From assembly GCF_014650435.1 (NCBI RefSeq), contig NZ_BMUY01000008.1:70285-134284 (forward strand): 64,000 nt of DNA, in the 5' to 3' direction. Below, in pieces: positions 43,953 to 52,723 of the stretch. Each line of letters starts with the position of its first letter. Within the stretch, counting starts at the first letter, position 1. The stretch is from Streptomyces tendae (GTDB taxonomy: Bacteria > Actinomycetota > Actinomycetes > Streptomycetales > Streptomycetaceae). The notes beneath the pieces were generated by a model. The model saw nothing but the letters and a program-made list of their open reading frames with translations, did not search any database and was not told the DNA's origin. A program made the translations under genes and the position numbers.

Positions 43953-45625
43953 GCGTGCTCCGCGTCGGCAACGCCTCCGGCTTCTACGGCGACCGCTTCT
44001 CCGCCATGCGCGAGATGCTCACCGGCGGCGAGCTGGACGTCCTCACCGGCGACTACCTCGCCGAGCTGACCATGCTCATCCTCGGCCGCGACCGGCTGAA
44101 GGACCCGGAGGCCGGGTACGCCCGCACCTTCCTGCGGCAGTTGGAGGAGTGCCTCGGCCTCGCCCACGAGCGAGGAGTCAAGATCGTCGCCAACGCCGGG
44201 GGACTCAATCCCGCCGGTCTCGCCGACGCCGTACGCGCGCTCGCCGAGCGCCTCGGCACACCCGTCCGCGTCGCGCACGTCGAGGGCGACGACCGCACCG
44301 CCGCCCACCCGGGAGCGCTGGCCGCGCACGCCTACCTCGGCGGCTTCGGCATCGCCGCGTGCCTGCGGGCCGGCGCGGACGTGGTCGTCACGGGCCGCGT
44401 CACCGACGCCGCGCTGGTCACCGGGCCCGCCGCCGCGCACTTCGGCTGGGCGCCGACGGAGTACGACCGGCTCGCGGGCGCGGTCGTCGCCGGGCACCTG
44501 CTGGAGTGCGGGGCACAGGCGACCGGCGGCAACTACGCCTTCTTCCAGGACGGCGACGTGAGGCGGCCCGGCTTCCCGCTCGCCGAACTGCACGCCGACG
44601 GCACCTCGGTCATCACCAAGCACGACGGCACCGGCGGCTTCGTCGACGTCGGCACCGTCACCGCCCAGCTGCTGTACGAGACGGGCGGCGCCCGCTACGC
44701 CGGACCCGACGTCACCGCCCGGCTGGACACCGTACGGCTCGGCCAGGAGGGCCCCGACCGCGTCCGCGTCGAGGGCGTGCGCGGCGAGGCTCCGCCGCCC
44801 ACCCTCAAGGTCGGCCTCAACCGCCTCGGCGGCTTCCGCAACGAGGTCGCCTTCGTCCTCACCGGCCTCGACATCGAGGCCAAGGCCGCTCTGGTCCGGG
44901 AGCAGTTGGAACCCGCCCTGGGCAAGGTCGCCGACGTCCGCTGGGAGCTGGCCCGCACCGACCGGCCCGACGCGGCGACCGAGGAGACCGCGAGTGCCCT
45001 GCTGCGCCTCGTCGTCCGGGACGCCGACCAGCAGGTCGTGGGACGGGCGTTGAGCGGCGCCGCGATCGAGCTGGCCCTCGCGGGCTACCCCGGGTTCCAT
45101 GTGCTCGCACCACCTGGAAAGGGCGCACCCTATGGGGTCTTCGAGGATGTGTACGTCCCCCATGGGGCCGTGGACCATGTGGCCGTCCTCCATGACGGGC
45201 GGCGCGTGAGCGTGGCACCGCCCCCGGCCCAGGACACCGTCGTACTCGCACATGTGCCGGAACCACCCCTGCCGCAGCCGCTCCCACCGGGCCCGGTGCG
45301 CCGCGCACCCCTCGGCCTCGTCGCCGGGGCCCGCAGCGGCGACAAGGGCGGTGACGCCAACGTCGGCGTGTGGGCGCGGACCGACGACGCCTGGCGCTGG
45401 CTCGCCCACGAGCTGACCGCCGACCGGTTCCGCGAGCTGATCCCCGAGGCCCGCGAGCTGCCCGTCACCCGGCACCAGCTGCCGAACCTGCGCGCCCTCA
45501 ACTTCGTCGTCGAGGGCATCCTCGGCGAGGGCGTCGCCGCGCAGGCCCGTTTCGACCCGCAGGCCAAGGCGCTCGGCGAATGGCTGCGCGCCCGGCACCT
45601 GGACATCCCGGAGAGCCTGCTGTGA
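43949..45625 (+). CDS. AtuA-family protein (DUF1446), acyclic terpene utilisation-like
   Basis: A 558-residue AtuA-like protein. The N-terminal domain is LRVGNASGFYGDRFSAMREM, then GVKIVANAGGLNPAGLADAV, GADVVVTGRVTDAALVTGPA, and LECGAQATGGNYAFFQD. The C-terminal domain begins PLGLVAGARSGDKGGDANVG, the usual second AtuA signature. In Pseudomonas, atuA begins the citronellol/geraniol operon, but its reaction is not established. It is coupled by GTGA to the preceding gene and ends at the first of three SD/GTG modules. Confidence 0.92.
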   Translation: MSVLRVGNASGFYGDRFSAMREMLTGGELDVLTGDYLAELTMLILGRDRLKDPEAGYARTFLRQLEECLGLAHERGVKIVANAGGLNPAGLADAVRALAERLGTPVRVAHVEGDDRTAAHPGALAAHAYLGGFGIAACLRAGADVVVTGRVTDAALVTGPAAAHFGWAPTEYDRLAGAVVAGHLLECGAQATGGNYAFFQDGDVRRPGFPLAELHADGTSVITKHDGTGGFVDVGTVTAQLLYETGGARYAGPDVTARLDTVRLGQEGPDRVRVEGVRGEAPPPTLKVGLNRLGGFRNEVAFVLTGLDIEAKAALVREQLEPALGKVADVRWELARTDRPDAATEETASALLRLVVRDADQQVVGRALSGAAIELALAGYPGFHVLAPPGKGAPYGVFEDVYVPHGAVDHVAVLHDGRRVSVAPPPAQDTVVLAHVPEPPLPQPLPPGPVRRAPLGLVAGARSGDKGGDANVGVWARTDDAWRWLAHELTADRFRELIPEARELPVTRHQLPNLRALNFVVEGILGEGVAAQARFDPQAKALGEWLRARHLDIPESLL

Positions 45626-45708
45626 CCCTCCCGTCGTACGCCCCCCGTCCCGGAGGCCCTCCTGTGACCGTCCCGTCGTACGCCCCCGCCCCGGAGGTCC
45701 TGCCGTGA
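45622..45708 (+). CDS. relay mini-ORF (28 aa) inside a 41/42-bp tandem duplication
   Basis: GTGACC(C/G)TC occurs at 45622, 45664 and 45705, each preceded by GGAG(A/G)G at 7-9 nt. The first two GTGs share a frame and give a 28-codon reading (VTLPSYAPRPGGPP, VTVPSYAPAPEVLP). It starts inside the AtuA stop (45623-45625) and stops at TGA 45706-45708, overlapping the carboxylase GTG by 4 nt. The tandem duplication has thus made a relay that keeps translational coupling between atuA and the carboxylase. The peptide itself need not have a function. Confidence 0.6.
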   Translation: MTLPSYAPRPGGPPVTVPSYAPAPEVLP

Positions 45709-47303
45709 CCGTCCTCGCCTCCGCCCTGGACCCCACCGACCCCGACCACCGCGCGCACCGCGAGGCCATGCTCGCCAAGCTCGCCGACCTGGACGCCGAA
45801 CACGCCAAGGCCCTCGCGGGCGGCGGCGAGAAGTACGTCGCCCGGCACCGGGGGCGCGGCAAGCTCCTCGCCCGCGAGCGCATCGAGCTGCTCCTCGACC
45901 CCGACACGCCCTTCCTGGAGCTGTCGCCGCTCGCGGGCTGGGGGAGCGAGTACACCGTCGGCGCCTCGCTCGTCACCGGCATCGGCGTCGTCGAGGGCGT
46001 CGAGTGCCTGATCACCGCTAACGACCCGACCGTGCGCGGCGGCGCCAGCAACCCCTGGTCGCTGAAGAAGGCCCTGCGCGCCAACGACATCGCCCTCGCC
46101 AACCGGCTGCCCTGCATCAGCCTCGTCGAGTCCGGCGGCGCCGACCTGCCCTCCCAGAAGGAGATCTTCATCCCCGGCGGCGCGATCTTCCGCGACCTCA
46201 CCCGGCTGTCGGCGGCCGGCATCCCGACCATCGCGGTCGTCTTCGGCAACTCGACCGCCGGGGGCGCCTACATCCCCGGCATGTCCGACCACGTGATCAT
46301 GGTCAAGGAGCGTGCCAAGGTCTTCCTCGGCGGGCCGCCCCTGGTCAAGATGGCCACCGGCGAGGAGAGCGACGACGAGTCGCTGGGCGGCGCCGAGATG
46401 CACGCCCGCACCTCCGGCCTTGCCGACCACTTCGCCGTCGACGAACCGGACGCCCTGCGCCAGGCCCGCCGCGTCGTCGCCCGCCTCAACCACCGCAAGG
46501 CGTACGCCGACCCGCCCCTCGCCGAGCCGCCCAAGTACGACCCCGAGGAACTCCTCGGCGTCGTCCCCGCCGACCTGCGCACCCCCTTCGACCCGCGCGA
46601 GGTGATCGCCCGGATCGTCGACGCCTCCGACTTCGACGAGTTCAAGCCCCTCTACGGGACGAGCCTGAGGACCGGCTGGGCGAGTCTGCACGGCTATCCG
46701 GTCGGCATCCTCGCCAACGCCCAGGGGGTCCTGTTCAGCGAGGAGTCGCAGAAGGCCGCCCAGTTCATCCAGCTCGCCAACCAGCGCGACATCCCGCTGC
46801 TCTTCCTTCACAACACCACCGGCTACATGGTCGGCAAGGAGTACGAGCAGGGCGGCATCATCAAGCACGGCGCCATGATGATCAACGCGGTCTCCAACTC
46901 CCGCGTCCCCCACCTCTCCGTCCTCCTGGGCGCCTCCTACGGCGCCGGGCACTACGGCATGTGCGGCCGCGCCTACGACCCCCGCTTCCTCTTCGCCTGG
47001 CCCAGCGCCAAGTCCGCCGTCATGGGCCCGCAGCAGCTCGCCGGGGTCCTGTCCATCGTTGCCCGCCAGTCCGCCGCCGCCAAGGGACAGCCGTACGACG
47101 ACGAGGGTGACGCCGCGCTGCGCGCCATGGTCGAGCAGCAGATCGAGTCCGAGTCGCTGCCGATGTTCCTGTCCGGGCGGCTCTACGACGACGGCGTCAT
47201 CGACCCGCGCGACACCCGCACCGTCCTCGGCCTGTGCCTGTCCGCCGTGCACACCGCCCCCTACGAGGGCGCCCGCGGCGGCTTCGGCGTCTTCCGGATG
47301 TGA
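45705..47303 (+). CDS. acyl-CoA carboxylase beta subunit
   Basis: A 532-residue carboxyltransferase of the methylcrotonyl/geranyl-CoA carboxylase type. Seen: KYVARHRGRGKLLARERIEL, the first oxyanion glycines in LVESGGADLPSQKEIFIPGG, FGNSTAGGAYIPGMSD, FLGGPPLVKMATGEESDDES, and the C-terminal GASYGAGHYGMCGRAYDPRF. The absence of a zinc ribbon excludes the AccD of E. coli type. The biotin-bearing alpha subunit follows by 10 nt. Substrate selection among methylcrotonyl-CoA, geranyl-CoA or related 3-methyl-enoyl-CoAs cannot be decided from sequence. Confidence 0.95.
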   Translation: MTVLASALDPTDPDHRAHREAMLAKLADLDAEHAKALAGGGEKYVARHRGRGKLLARERIELLLDPDTPFLELSPLAGWGSEYTVGASLVTGIGVVEGVECLITANDPTVRGGASNPWSLKKALRANDIALANRLPCISLVESGGADLPSQKEIFIPGGAIFRDLTRLSAAGIPTIAVVFGNSTAGGAYIPGMSDHVIMVKERAKVFLGGPPLVKMATGEESDDESLGGAEMHARTSGLADHFAVDEPDALRQARRVVARLNHRKAYADPPLAEPPKYDPEELLGVVPADLRTPFDPREVIARIVDASDFDEFKPLYGTSLRTGWASLHGYPVGILANAQGVLFSEESQKAAQFIQLANQRDIPLLFLHNTTGYMVGKEYEQGGIIKHGAMMINAVSNSRVPHLSVLLGASYGAGHYGMCGRAYDPRFLFAWPSAKSAVMGPQQLAGVLSIVARQSAAAKGQPYDDEGDAALRAMVEQQIESESLPMFLSGRLYDDGVIDPRDTRTVLGLCLSAVHTAPYEGARGGFGVFRM

Positions 47304-47313
47304 GGAAAACCCA

Positions 47314-49161
47314 GTGATCGCTTCCGTGCTTGTCGCCAACCGTGGCGAGATCGCCTGCCGCGTCTTCCGCACCTGTGCCGAGTGGGGAATCCGGACCGTC
47401 GCCGTGCACTCGGACGCCGACGAGAACGCCCTCCACGCGCGCGTGGCCGACGCCGCCGTACGCCTGCCGGGGGCGACCCCCGCCGAGACGTATCTGCGCG
47501 GCGAGGCGATCGTGAAGGCCGCCCTCGCCGCCGGGGCCGACGCCGTCCACCCCGGCTACGGCTTCCTCTCCGAGAACGCCGACTTCGCGCGCGCCGTGCG
47601 GGACGCGGGGCTGGTGTGGATCGGGCCGCCGCCCGAGGCCATCGAGGCGATGGCGTCCAAGACCCGCGCCAAGGAGCTGCTGGGCATCGCGTCCCTCACC
47701 GACGTCACCGAGGCCGACCTGCCGGTGCTGGTGAAGGCGGCGGCGGGCGGCGGGGGACGCGGCATGCGCGTCGTACGGGACCTCGCCGACCTCGACGCCG
47801 CACTGACCGCCGCCCGCGCGGAGGCCACGAGCGCCTTCGGGGACGGCGAGGTCTTCGTCGAGCCCTACCTGGAGAACGGCCGCCACGTCGAGGTGCAGAT
47901 CCTCGCCGACAGCCACGGCACGGTGTGGGCGCTCGGCACCCGCGACTGCTCCCTGCAACGCCGCCACCAGAAGGTGATCGAGGAGGCCCCGGCGCCCGGC
48001 CTGCCGCCCGGACTCGCCGCCGAACTCCACGACCTCGCCGTACGCGCCGCCAGGGCAGTCGACTACGTCGGGGCCGGCACCGTCGAGTTCCTCGTCGCCG
48101 ACGGCAAGGCCCACTTCCTGGAGATGAACACCCGCCTCCAGGTCGAACACCCCGTCACGGAGGCGGTCTTCGGCATCGACCTCGTCGCCCTCCAACTGCG
48201 CGTCGCCGAGGGCCACGCCCTCGAAACCGAACCCCCGCGCGCGCGTGGGCACGCCGTCGAGGCCCGCCTGTACGCCGAGGACCCGGCGAACGGCTGGGCC
48301 CCGCAGACCGGCCGCCTGCACCGCCTCGCCGTCCCGGACGGCATCCGCCTGGACACCGGCTACACCGACGGCGACGACATCGGCGTCCACTACGACGCGA
48401 TGCTCGCCAAGGCCGTCGCCCACGCACCCACGCGCGCGGAGGCCGTCCGCCGCCTCGCCGGTGCCCTGGAACGGACGGCGATCCACGGCCCGGCCACCAA
48501 CCGCGACCTGCTCGTCCGCTCCCTGCGCCACGAGGAGTTCACGTCCGGCCGCATGGACACGGGCTTCTACGACCGCCACCTGGCCGACCTGACGCGGTCC
48601 GCCCCCGACCCCCTCGCCCCGCTCGCCGCCGCCCTGGCCGACGCGAGGGTCAACGGGGGCCGCTTCGGCGGCGGCTGGCGCAACCTGCCTTCACAACCGC
48701 AGGTCAAGCGCTACGCCATGGCGGGCGAGGAGCACGAGGTCCGCTACCACCACACCCGCACCGGCCTCACCGCCGAGGGCGTCCGCGTCGTCCACGCCGA
48801 CCCCGAACGGGTCGTCCTCGAAACCGACGGCGTCCGACGCCGCTTCGACGTCGCCCGCTACGGCGACCAGATCCACGTCAACGCCACCCGCCTCACCGCC
48901 TTGCCCCGCTTCCCCGACCCCACCGCCCAGCACGCCCCAGGCTCCCTCCTGGCCCCCATGCCCGGCACGGTCGTCCGCGTCGCGGAGGGCCTGACCGAGG
49001 GCACCACCGTCCAGGCGGGCCAGCCCCTCCTGTGGCTGGAGGCCATGAAGATGGAACACAGGATCACGGCCCCGGTGACGGGAACACTGACCGAGCTGAA
49101 CGCCGCACCGGGACAGCAAGTGACGGTCGGCTCTCTACTGGCGGTAGTCCAGGAGGCCTAG
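47314..49161 (+). CDS. acyl-CoA carboxylase alpha subunit (biotin carboxylase + BCCP)
   Basis: A 615-residue biotin-dependent subunit. Biotin carboxylase: VLVANRGEIACRVFRTCAEW, HPGYGFLSENADFA, KAAAGGGGRGMRVV, RHVEVQILADSHG, RDCSLQRRHQKVIEEAPAPG and LEMNTRLQVEHPVTEAVFG. A middle BT-like domain is followed by the biotinyl domain with the AMKM acceptor lysine about 35 residues from the C-terminus. The linker between SKTRAKELLG and the glycine-rich loop is markedly shorter than in classical biotin carboxylases. GTG at 47314. It works with the beta subunit to fix bicarbonate onto an acyl-CoA. Confidence 0.95.
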   Translation: MIASVLVANRGEIACRVFRTCAEWGIRTVAVHSDADENALHARVADAAVRLPGATPAETYLRGEAIVKAALAAGADAVHPGYGFLSENADFARAVRDAGLVWIGPPPEAIEAMASKTRAKELLGIASLTDVTEADLPVLVKAAAGGGGRGMRVVRDLADLDAALTAARAEATSAFGDGEVFVEPYLENGRHVEVQILADSHGTVWALGTRDCSLQRRHQKVIEEAPAPGLPPGLAAELHDLAVRAARAVDYVGAGTVEFLVADGKAHFLEMNTRLQVEHPVTEAVFGIDLVALQLRVAEGHALETEPPRARGHAVEARLYAEDPANGWAPQTGRLHRLAVPDGIRLDTGYTDGDDIGVHYDAMLAKAVAHAPTRAEAVRRLAGALERTAIHGPATNRDLLVRSLRHEEFTSGRMDTGFYDRHLADLTRSAPDPLAPLAAALADARVNGGRFGGGWRNLPSQPQVKRYAMAGEEHEVRYHHTRTGLTAEGVRVVHADPERVVLETDGVRRRFDVARYGDQIHVNATRLTALPRFPDPTAQHAPGSLLAPMPGTVVRVAEGLTEGTTVQAGQPLLWLEAMKMEHRITAPVTGTLTELNAAPGQQVTVGSLLAVVQEA

Positions 49162-49205
49162 GGGCGCGGGGAACTGCGCGACCAGCCACGACGAACCCGC
49201 ACCCG
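49159..49205 (+). repeat. Streptomyces intergenic repeat inside operon
   Basis: TAGGGGCGCGGGGAACTGCG followed by CGACCAGCCACGACGAACCC and GCACCCG. The same beginning and end occur at 14551-14644, with a longer middle. I remember this motif as widespread in Streptomyces intergenic DNA. Here it fills the 54-bp gap between the carboxylase and dehydrogenase genes. Confidence 0.6.
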
Positions 49206-49215
49206 AAGGAGCACA

Positions 49216-50364
49216 GTGACCACCCTCATCGAATCCAACGAGCACAAGTCCCTCCGCGAAGCGGTCGCGGCCTTCGCCAACACCCACCCCCACACCACCA
49301 ACGCCGAAGACAACACCCGCCTCTGGCAAGCCGCAGCCAAGCTCGGCTACATAGGCGTCAACCTGCCGGAGGCATACGGCGGAGGCGGCGCCGGCATCAC
49401 CGAACTCTCCCTCGTCCTCGAAGAACTGGGCGCCGCCGGCAACCCGCTGCTCATGATGATCGTCTCCCCGGCGATCTGCGGCACCGTCATCGCCCGCTTC
49501 GGCACCGAGGAGCAGAAACGCGAGTGGCTCCCGCCCCTCGCCGACGGCACCCGCCTGATGGCCTTCGGCATCACCGAACCCGACGCCGGCTCCAACAGCC
49601 ACCGCATCACCACCACCGCCCGCCGCGACGCGGCCGCGGGGGACTGGATCCTCACCGGCCGCAAGGTCTTCGTCTCCGGCGTCGACATCGCCGACGCCAC
49701 CCTGATCGTCGGCCGCACCGAGGACGCCCGTACCGGCAAGCTCAAACCCTGCCTGTTCATCGTCCCGCGCGACGCCCCCGGCTTCGGGCGCCGCGCCATC
49801 GACATGGAACTCAACGCGGTCGAGCGGCAGTTCGAGCTGACCCTCGACGACGTACGGCTGCCCGCCGACGCCCTGGTCGGCGACGAGGACGCGGGCCTCC
49901 TGCAACTCTTCGCGGGCCTCAACCCCGAGCGCGTCATGACGGCCGCGTTCGGCATCGGCATGGGCCGCTACGCCCTCTCCCGCGCCCTCGAGTACGCCCG
50001 CGAGCGCACCGTCTGGAAGACCCCCATCGGCGCCCACCAGGCCATCGCGCACCCCCTCGCCCAGGCGCACATCGACCTCGAACTCGCCCGCCTGATGATG
50101 CAGAAGGCGGCCCACCTCTACGACGCGGGCGACGACGTCGGCGCGGGCGAGGCCGCCAACATGGCCAAGTACGCGGCCGGGGAGGCCTGTGTGAAGGCCG
50201 TCGACCAGGCCGTGCACACCCTCGGTGGCAACGGTCTCACCCGCGAGTTCGGGCTAGCCCGGCTGATCACGGCGTCGCGCGTCGCCCGTATCGCCCCCGT
50301 GAGCCGGGAGATGATCCTCAACTACGTCTCCCACCAGACCCTGGGCCTGCCCAAGTCGTACTAG
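49216..50364 (+). CDS. acyl-CoA dehydrogenase
   Basis: A 382-residue FAD acyl-CoA dehydrogenase. N domain: LGYIGVNLPEAYGGGGAG. Middle: MAFGITEPDAGSNSHRITTT (FAD/substrate Ser) and GRKVFVSGVDIADATLIVGR. C domain: ERVMTAAFGIGMGRYALSRA, YARERTVWKTPIGAHQAIAH, and LGGNGLTREFGLARLITASR. The usual catalytic-Glu context (YEGT) is replaced by ARIAPVSREMILNY, so the base may be SREM or elsewhere. GTG at 49216 with AAGGAG. It supplies the 2-enoyl-CoA for the carboxylase in the proposed pathway. Confidence 0.93.
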   Translation: MTTLIESNEHKSLREAVAAFANTHPHTTNAEDNTRLWQAAAKLGYIGVNLPEAYGGGGAGITELSLVLEELGAAGNPLLMMIVSPAICGTVIARFGTEEQKREWLPPLADGTRLMAFGITEPDAGSNSHRITTTARRDAAAGDWILTGRKVFVSGVDIADATLIVGRTEDARTGKLKPCLFIVPRDAPGFGRRAIDMELNAVERQFELTLDDVRLPADALVGDEDAGLLQLFAGLNPERVMTAAFGIGMGRYALSRALEYARERTVWKTPIGAHQAIAHPLAQAHIDLELARLMMQKAAHLYDAGDDVGAGEAANMAKYAAGEACVKAVDQAVHTLGGNGLTREFGLARLITASRVARIAPVSREMILNYVSHQTLGLPKSY

Positions 50365-50414
50365 GCCAGTACCGGGCCCGTACGAGGCCGTATCCAGCCC
50401 GCGTTGGAGGAACC

Positions 50415-51983
50415 GTGTTCCGCAGCGAGTACGCAGACGTCCCGCCCGTCGACCTGCCCATCCACGACGCCGTGCTCGGCGGGGCCGCCGCCTTCGGGAG
50501 CACCCCGGCGCTGATCGACGGCACCGACGGCACCACCCTCACCTACGAGCAGGTGGACCGGTTCCACCGGCGCGTCGCCGCCGCCCTCGCCGAGACCGGC
50601 GTGCGCAAGGGCGACGTCCTCGCCCTGCACAGCCCCAACACCGTCGCCTTCCCGCTGGCCTTCTACGCCGCCACCCGCGCGGGCGCCTCCGTCACCACCG
50701 TGCACCCGCTCGCCACCGCCGAGGAGTTCGCCAAGCAGCTGAAGGACAGCGCGGCCCGCTGGATCGTCACCGTCTCGCCGCTGCTGTCCACCGCCCGCCG
50801 GGCCGCCGAACTCGCGGGCGGAGTCCAGGAGATCCTGGTCTGCGACAGCGCGCCCGGTCACCGCTCACTCGTCGACATGCTGGCCTCGACCGCGCCCGAA
50901 CCGTCCGTCGCGATCGACCCGGCCGAGGACGTCGCCGCCCTGCCGTACTCCTCCGGCACCACCGGCACCCCCAAGGGCGTCATGCTCACCCACCGGCAGA
51001 TCGCCACCAACCTCGCCCAGCTCGAACCCCTCATGCCGGCCGCGCCCGGCGACCGCGTCCTCGCCGTACTGCCGTTCTTCCACATCTACGGCCTGACCGC
51101 GCTGATGAATGCCCCGCTCAGGCTCGGCGCCACCGTCGTCGTCCTGCCCCGCTTCGACCTGGAGCAGTTCCTCGCCGCCATCCAGAACCACCGCATCACC
51201 AGCCTGTACGTCGCCCCGCCGATCGTGCTGGCCCTCGCCAAGCACCCCCTGGTCGCCGACTACGACCTCTCCTCGCTGAAGTACGTCGTCAGCGCCGCCG
51301 CCCCGCTGGACGCGCGCCTCGCCGCCGCCTGCTCCCGGCGGCTCGGCCTGCCCCCCGTCGGCCAGGCCTACGGCATGACGGAACTGTCCCCGGGGACCCA
51401 CGTCGTCCCCCTCGACGCCATGGCCGACGCGCCGCCCGGCACCGTCGGCAGGCTCATCGCCGGCACCGAGATGCGCATCGTCTCCCTGACCGACCCCGGC
51501 AAGGACCTGCCCGCCGACGAGTCCGGGGAGATCCTCATCCGGGGCCCTCAGGTCATGAAGGGCTACCTGGGCCGACCCGACGCCACCGCCGCCATGATCG
51601 ACGGCGACGGCTGGCTGCACACCGGAGACGTCGGCCACGTGGACGACGACGGCTGGCTGTTCGTCGTCGACCGGGTCAAGGAACTGATCAAGTACAAGGG
51701 CTTCCAGGTGGCCCCCGCCGAACTCGAGGCACTCCTGCTCACCCACCCCGGCGTCGCCGACACGGCCGTCATCGGCGAGTACAACGACGACGGCAACGAA
51801 GTACCGCACGCCTTCGTCGTACGCCAGCCGGCCGCACCCGACCTCGCGGAGGGCGAGATCATGATGTACGTCGCCGAACGCGTCGCCCCCTACAAACGCG
51901 TCCGCAAGGTCACCTTCGTCGACGCCGTCCCGCGCGCCGCGTCCGGCAAGATCCTCCGCCGCGAGCTGAGGGAGCGGCGATGA
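50415..51983 (+). CDS. 4-coumarate/cinnamate-type CoA ligase
   Basis: A 522-residue ANL-superfamily acyl-CoA synthetase. AMP motif LPYSSGTTGTPKGVMLTHR. Acyl-pocket strand SLYVAPPIVLALAKHPLVAD. Adenine motif GQAYGMTELSPGTH. TGD loop GWLHTGDVGHVDDDGW. Hinge DRVKELIKYKGFQVAPAEL. Catalytic Lys in AASGKILRRELRE. The GTG at 50415 follows GGAGG. The S. coelicolor orthologue (SCO4383, ScCCL) was reported to activate cinnamate and 4-coumarate in vitro, although the present operon context suggests a branched or terpenoid acid as natural substrate. Overlaps the hydratase gene by ATGA. Confidence 0.94.
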   Translation: MFRSEYADVPPVDLPIHDAVLGGAAAFGSTPALIDGTDGTTLTYEQVDRFHRRVAAALAETGVRKGDVLALHSPNTVAFPLAFYAATRAGASVTTVHPLATAEEFAKQLKDSAARWIVTVSPLLSTARRAAELAGGVQEILVCDSAPGHRSLVDMLASTAPEPSVAIDPAEDVAALPYSSGTTGTPKGVMLTHRQIATNLAQLEPLMPAAPGDRVLAVLPFFHIYGLTALMNAPLRLGATVVVLPRFDLEQFLAAIQNHRITSLYVAPPIVLALAKHPLVADYDLSSLKYVVSAAAPLDARLAAACSRRLGLPPVGQAYGMTELSPGTHVVPLDAMADAPPGTVGRLIAGTEMRIVSLTDPGKDLPADESGEILIRGPQVMKGYLGRPDATAAMIDGDGWLHTGDVGHVDDDGWLFVVDRVKELIKYKGFQVAPAELEALLLTHPGVADTAVIGEYNDDGNEVPHAFVVRQPAAPDLAEGEIMMYVAERVAPYKRVRKVTFVDAVPRAASGKILRRELRERR

Positions 51984-52723
51984 CGCCGGTCGCCCGTGTC
52001 GGGCGCACGCGCGCGCGGGGCGTCGAGACCCTCACCCTCGACTCCCCGCACAACCGCAACGCCCTGTCCGCCGCTCTCGTCGGCGACCTGGCCGACGCCC
52101 TCACCGACGCGGGCCGGGACCCCGGCGTCCGCGCGGTCGTCCTCACCCACACCGGCAACACCTTCAGCGCCGGTGCCGACCTGCGCGACCCGCCCGAGCC
52201 CGACGCCCTGGTCGGCCTGCTCCGGATGATCGCCGAGCTGCCGAAACCGGTGATCGCCCGCGTCGCCGGGCACGTTCGCGCCGGCGGCCTCGGCCTGGTC
52301 GCCGCCTGCGACATCGCCGCGGCGTCCACCGAGTCGACCTTCGCCTTCACCGAGGTCCGCATCGGCGTGGCACCCGCCGTCATCTCCCTGACCCTGCTGC
52401 CCCGCGCCGACCCCCGCGCGCTCGCCCGCTACTACCTCACCGGCGAGCGCTTCGACGCCGCAGAGGCCGCCAGGACCGGCCTGGTCACCGCGGCCGGCGA
52501 CGACGTGGACGCCGTACTGGAGCCCGTCCTCGACGGTGTGCGCCGTGCCGCACCGCAGGCTCTGGCCGAGACGAAACGGCTGCTCACGGCTAGGGTGCTG
52601 GAGGCATTCGACCGGGACGCGGCCGACCTGACCGCGCTCTCGGCCCGGCTGTTCGCCTCCCCGCAGGCCCGCGAGGGGATGACGGCCTTCCTCGAACGAC
52701 GGGATCCGGAATGGGTGGTGTGA
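51980..52723 (+). CDS. enoyl-CoA hydratase/isomerase
   Basis: A 247-residue crotonase-fold enzyme. It has LTLDSPHNRNALSAALVGDL, the oxyanion strand FSAGADLRD, the CoA/oxyanion glycines in HVRAGGLGLVAACDIAAAST, and FTEVRIGVAPAVISLTLLP. The second catalytic Glu region (E in FTEVR) is present. The residue after RAGGLG usually carries the other Glu (GGxxE), but here it is GGLGLV. It therefore resembles methylglutaconyl- or isohexenylglutaconyl-type hydratases where the pattern varies. It starts by a 4-nt overlap with the ligase. Confidence 0.92.
   Translation: MTPVARVGRTRARGVETLTLDSPHNRNALSAALVGDLADALTDAGRDPGVRAVVLTHTGNTFSAGADLRDPPEPDALVGLLRMIAELPKPVIARVAGHVRAGGLGLVAACDIAAASTESTFAFTEVRIGVAPAVISLTLLPRADPRALARYYLTGERFDAAEAARTGLVTAAGDDVDAVLEPVLDGVRRAAPQALAETKRLLTARVLEAFDRDAADLTALSARLFASPQAREGMTAFLERRDPEWVV

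Noticed and set aside
43679..46249. 856-codon minus-strand frame in the Atu-like operon
   Set aside because: Shadow frame. The plus-strand AtuA and carboxylase genes have complete motifs.
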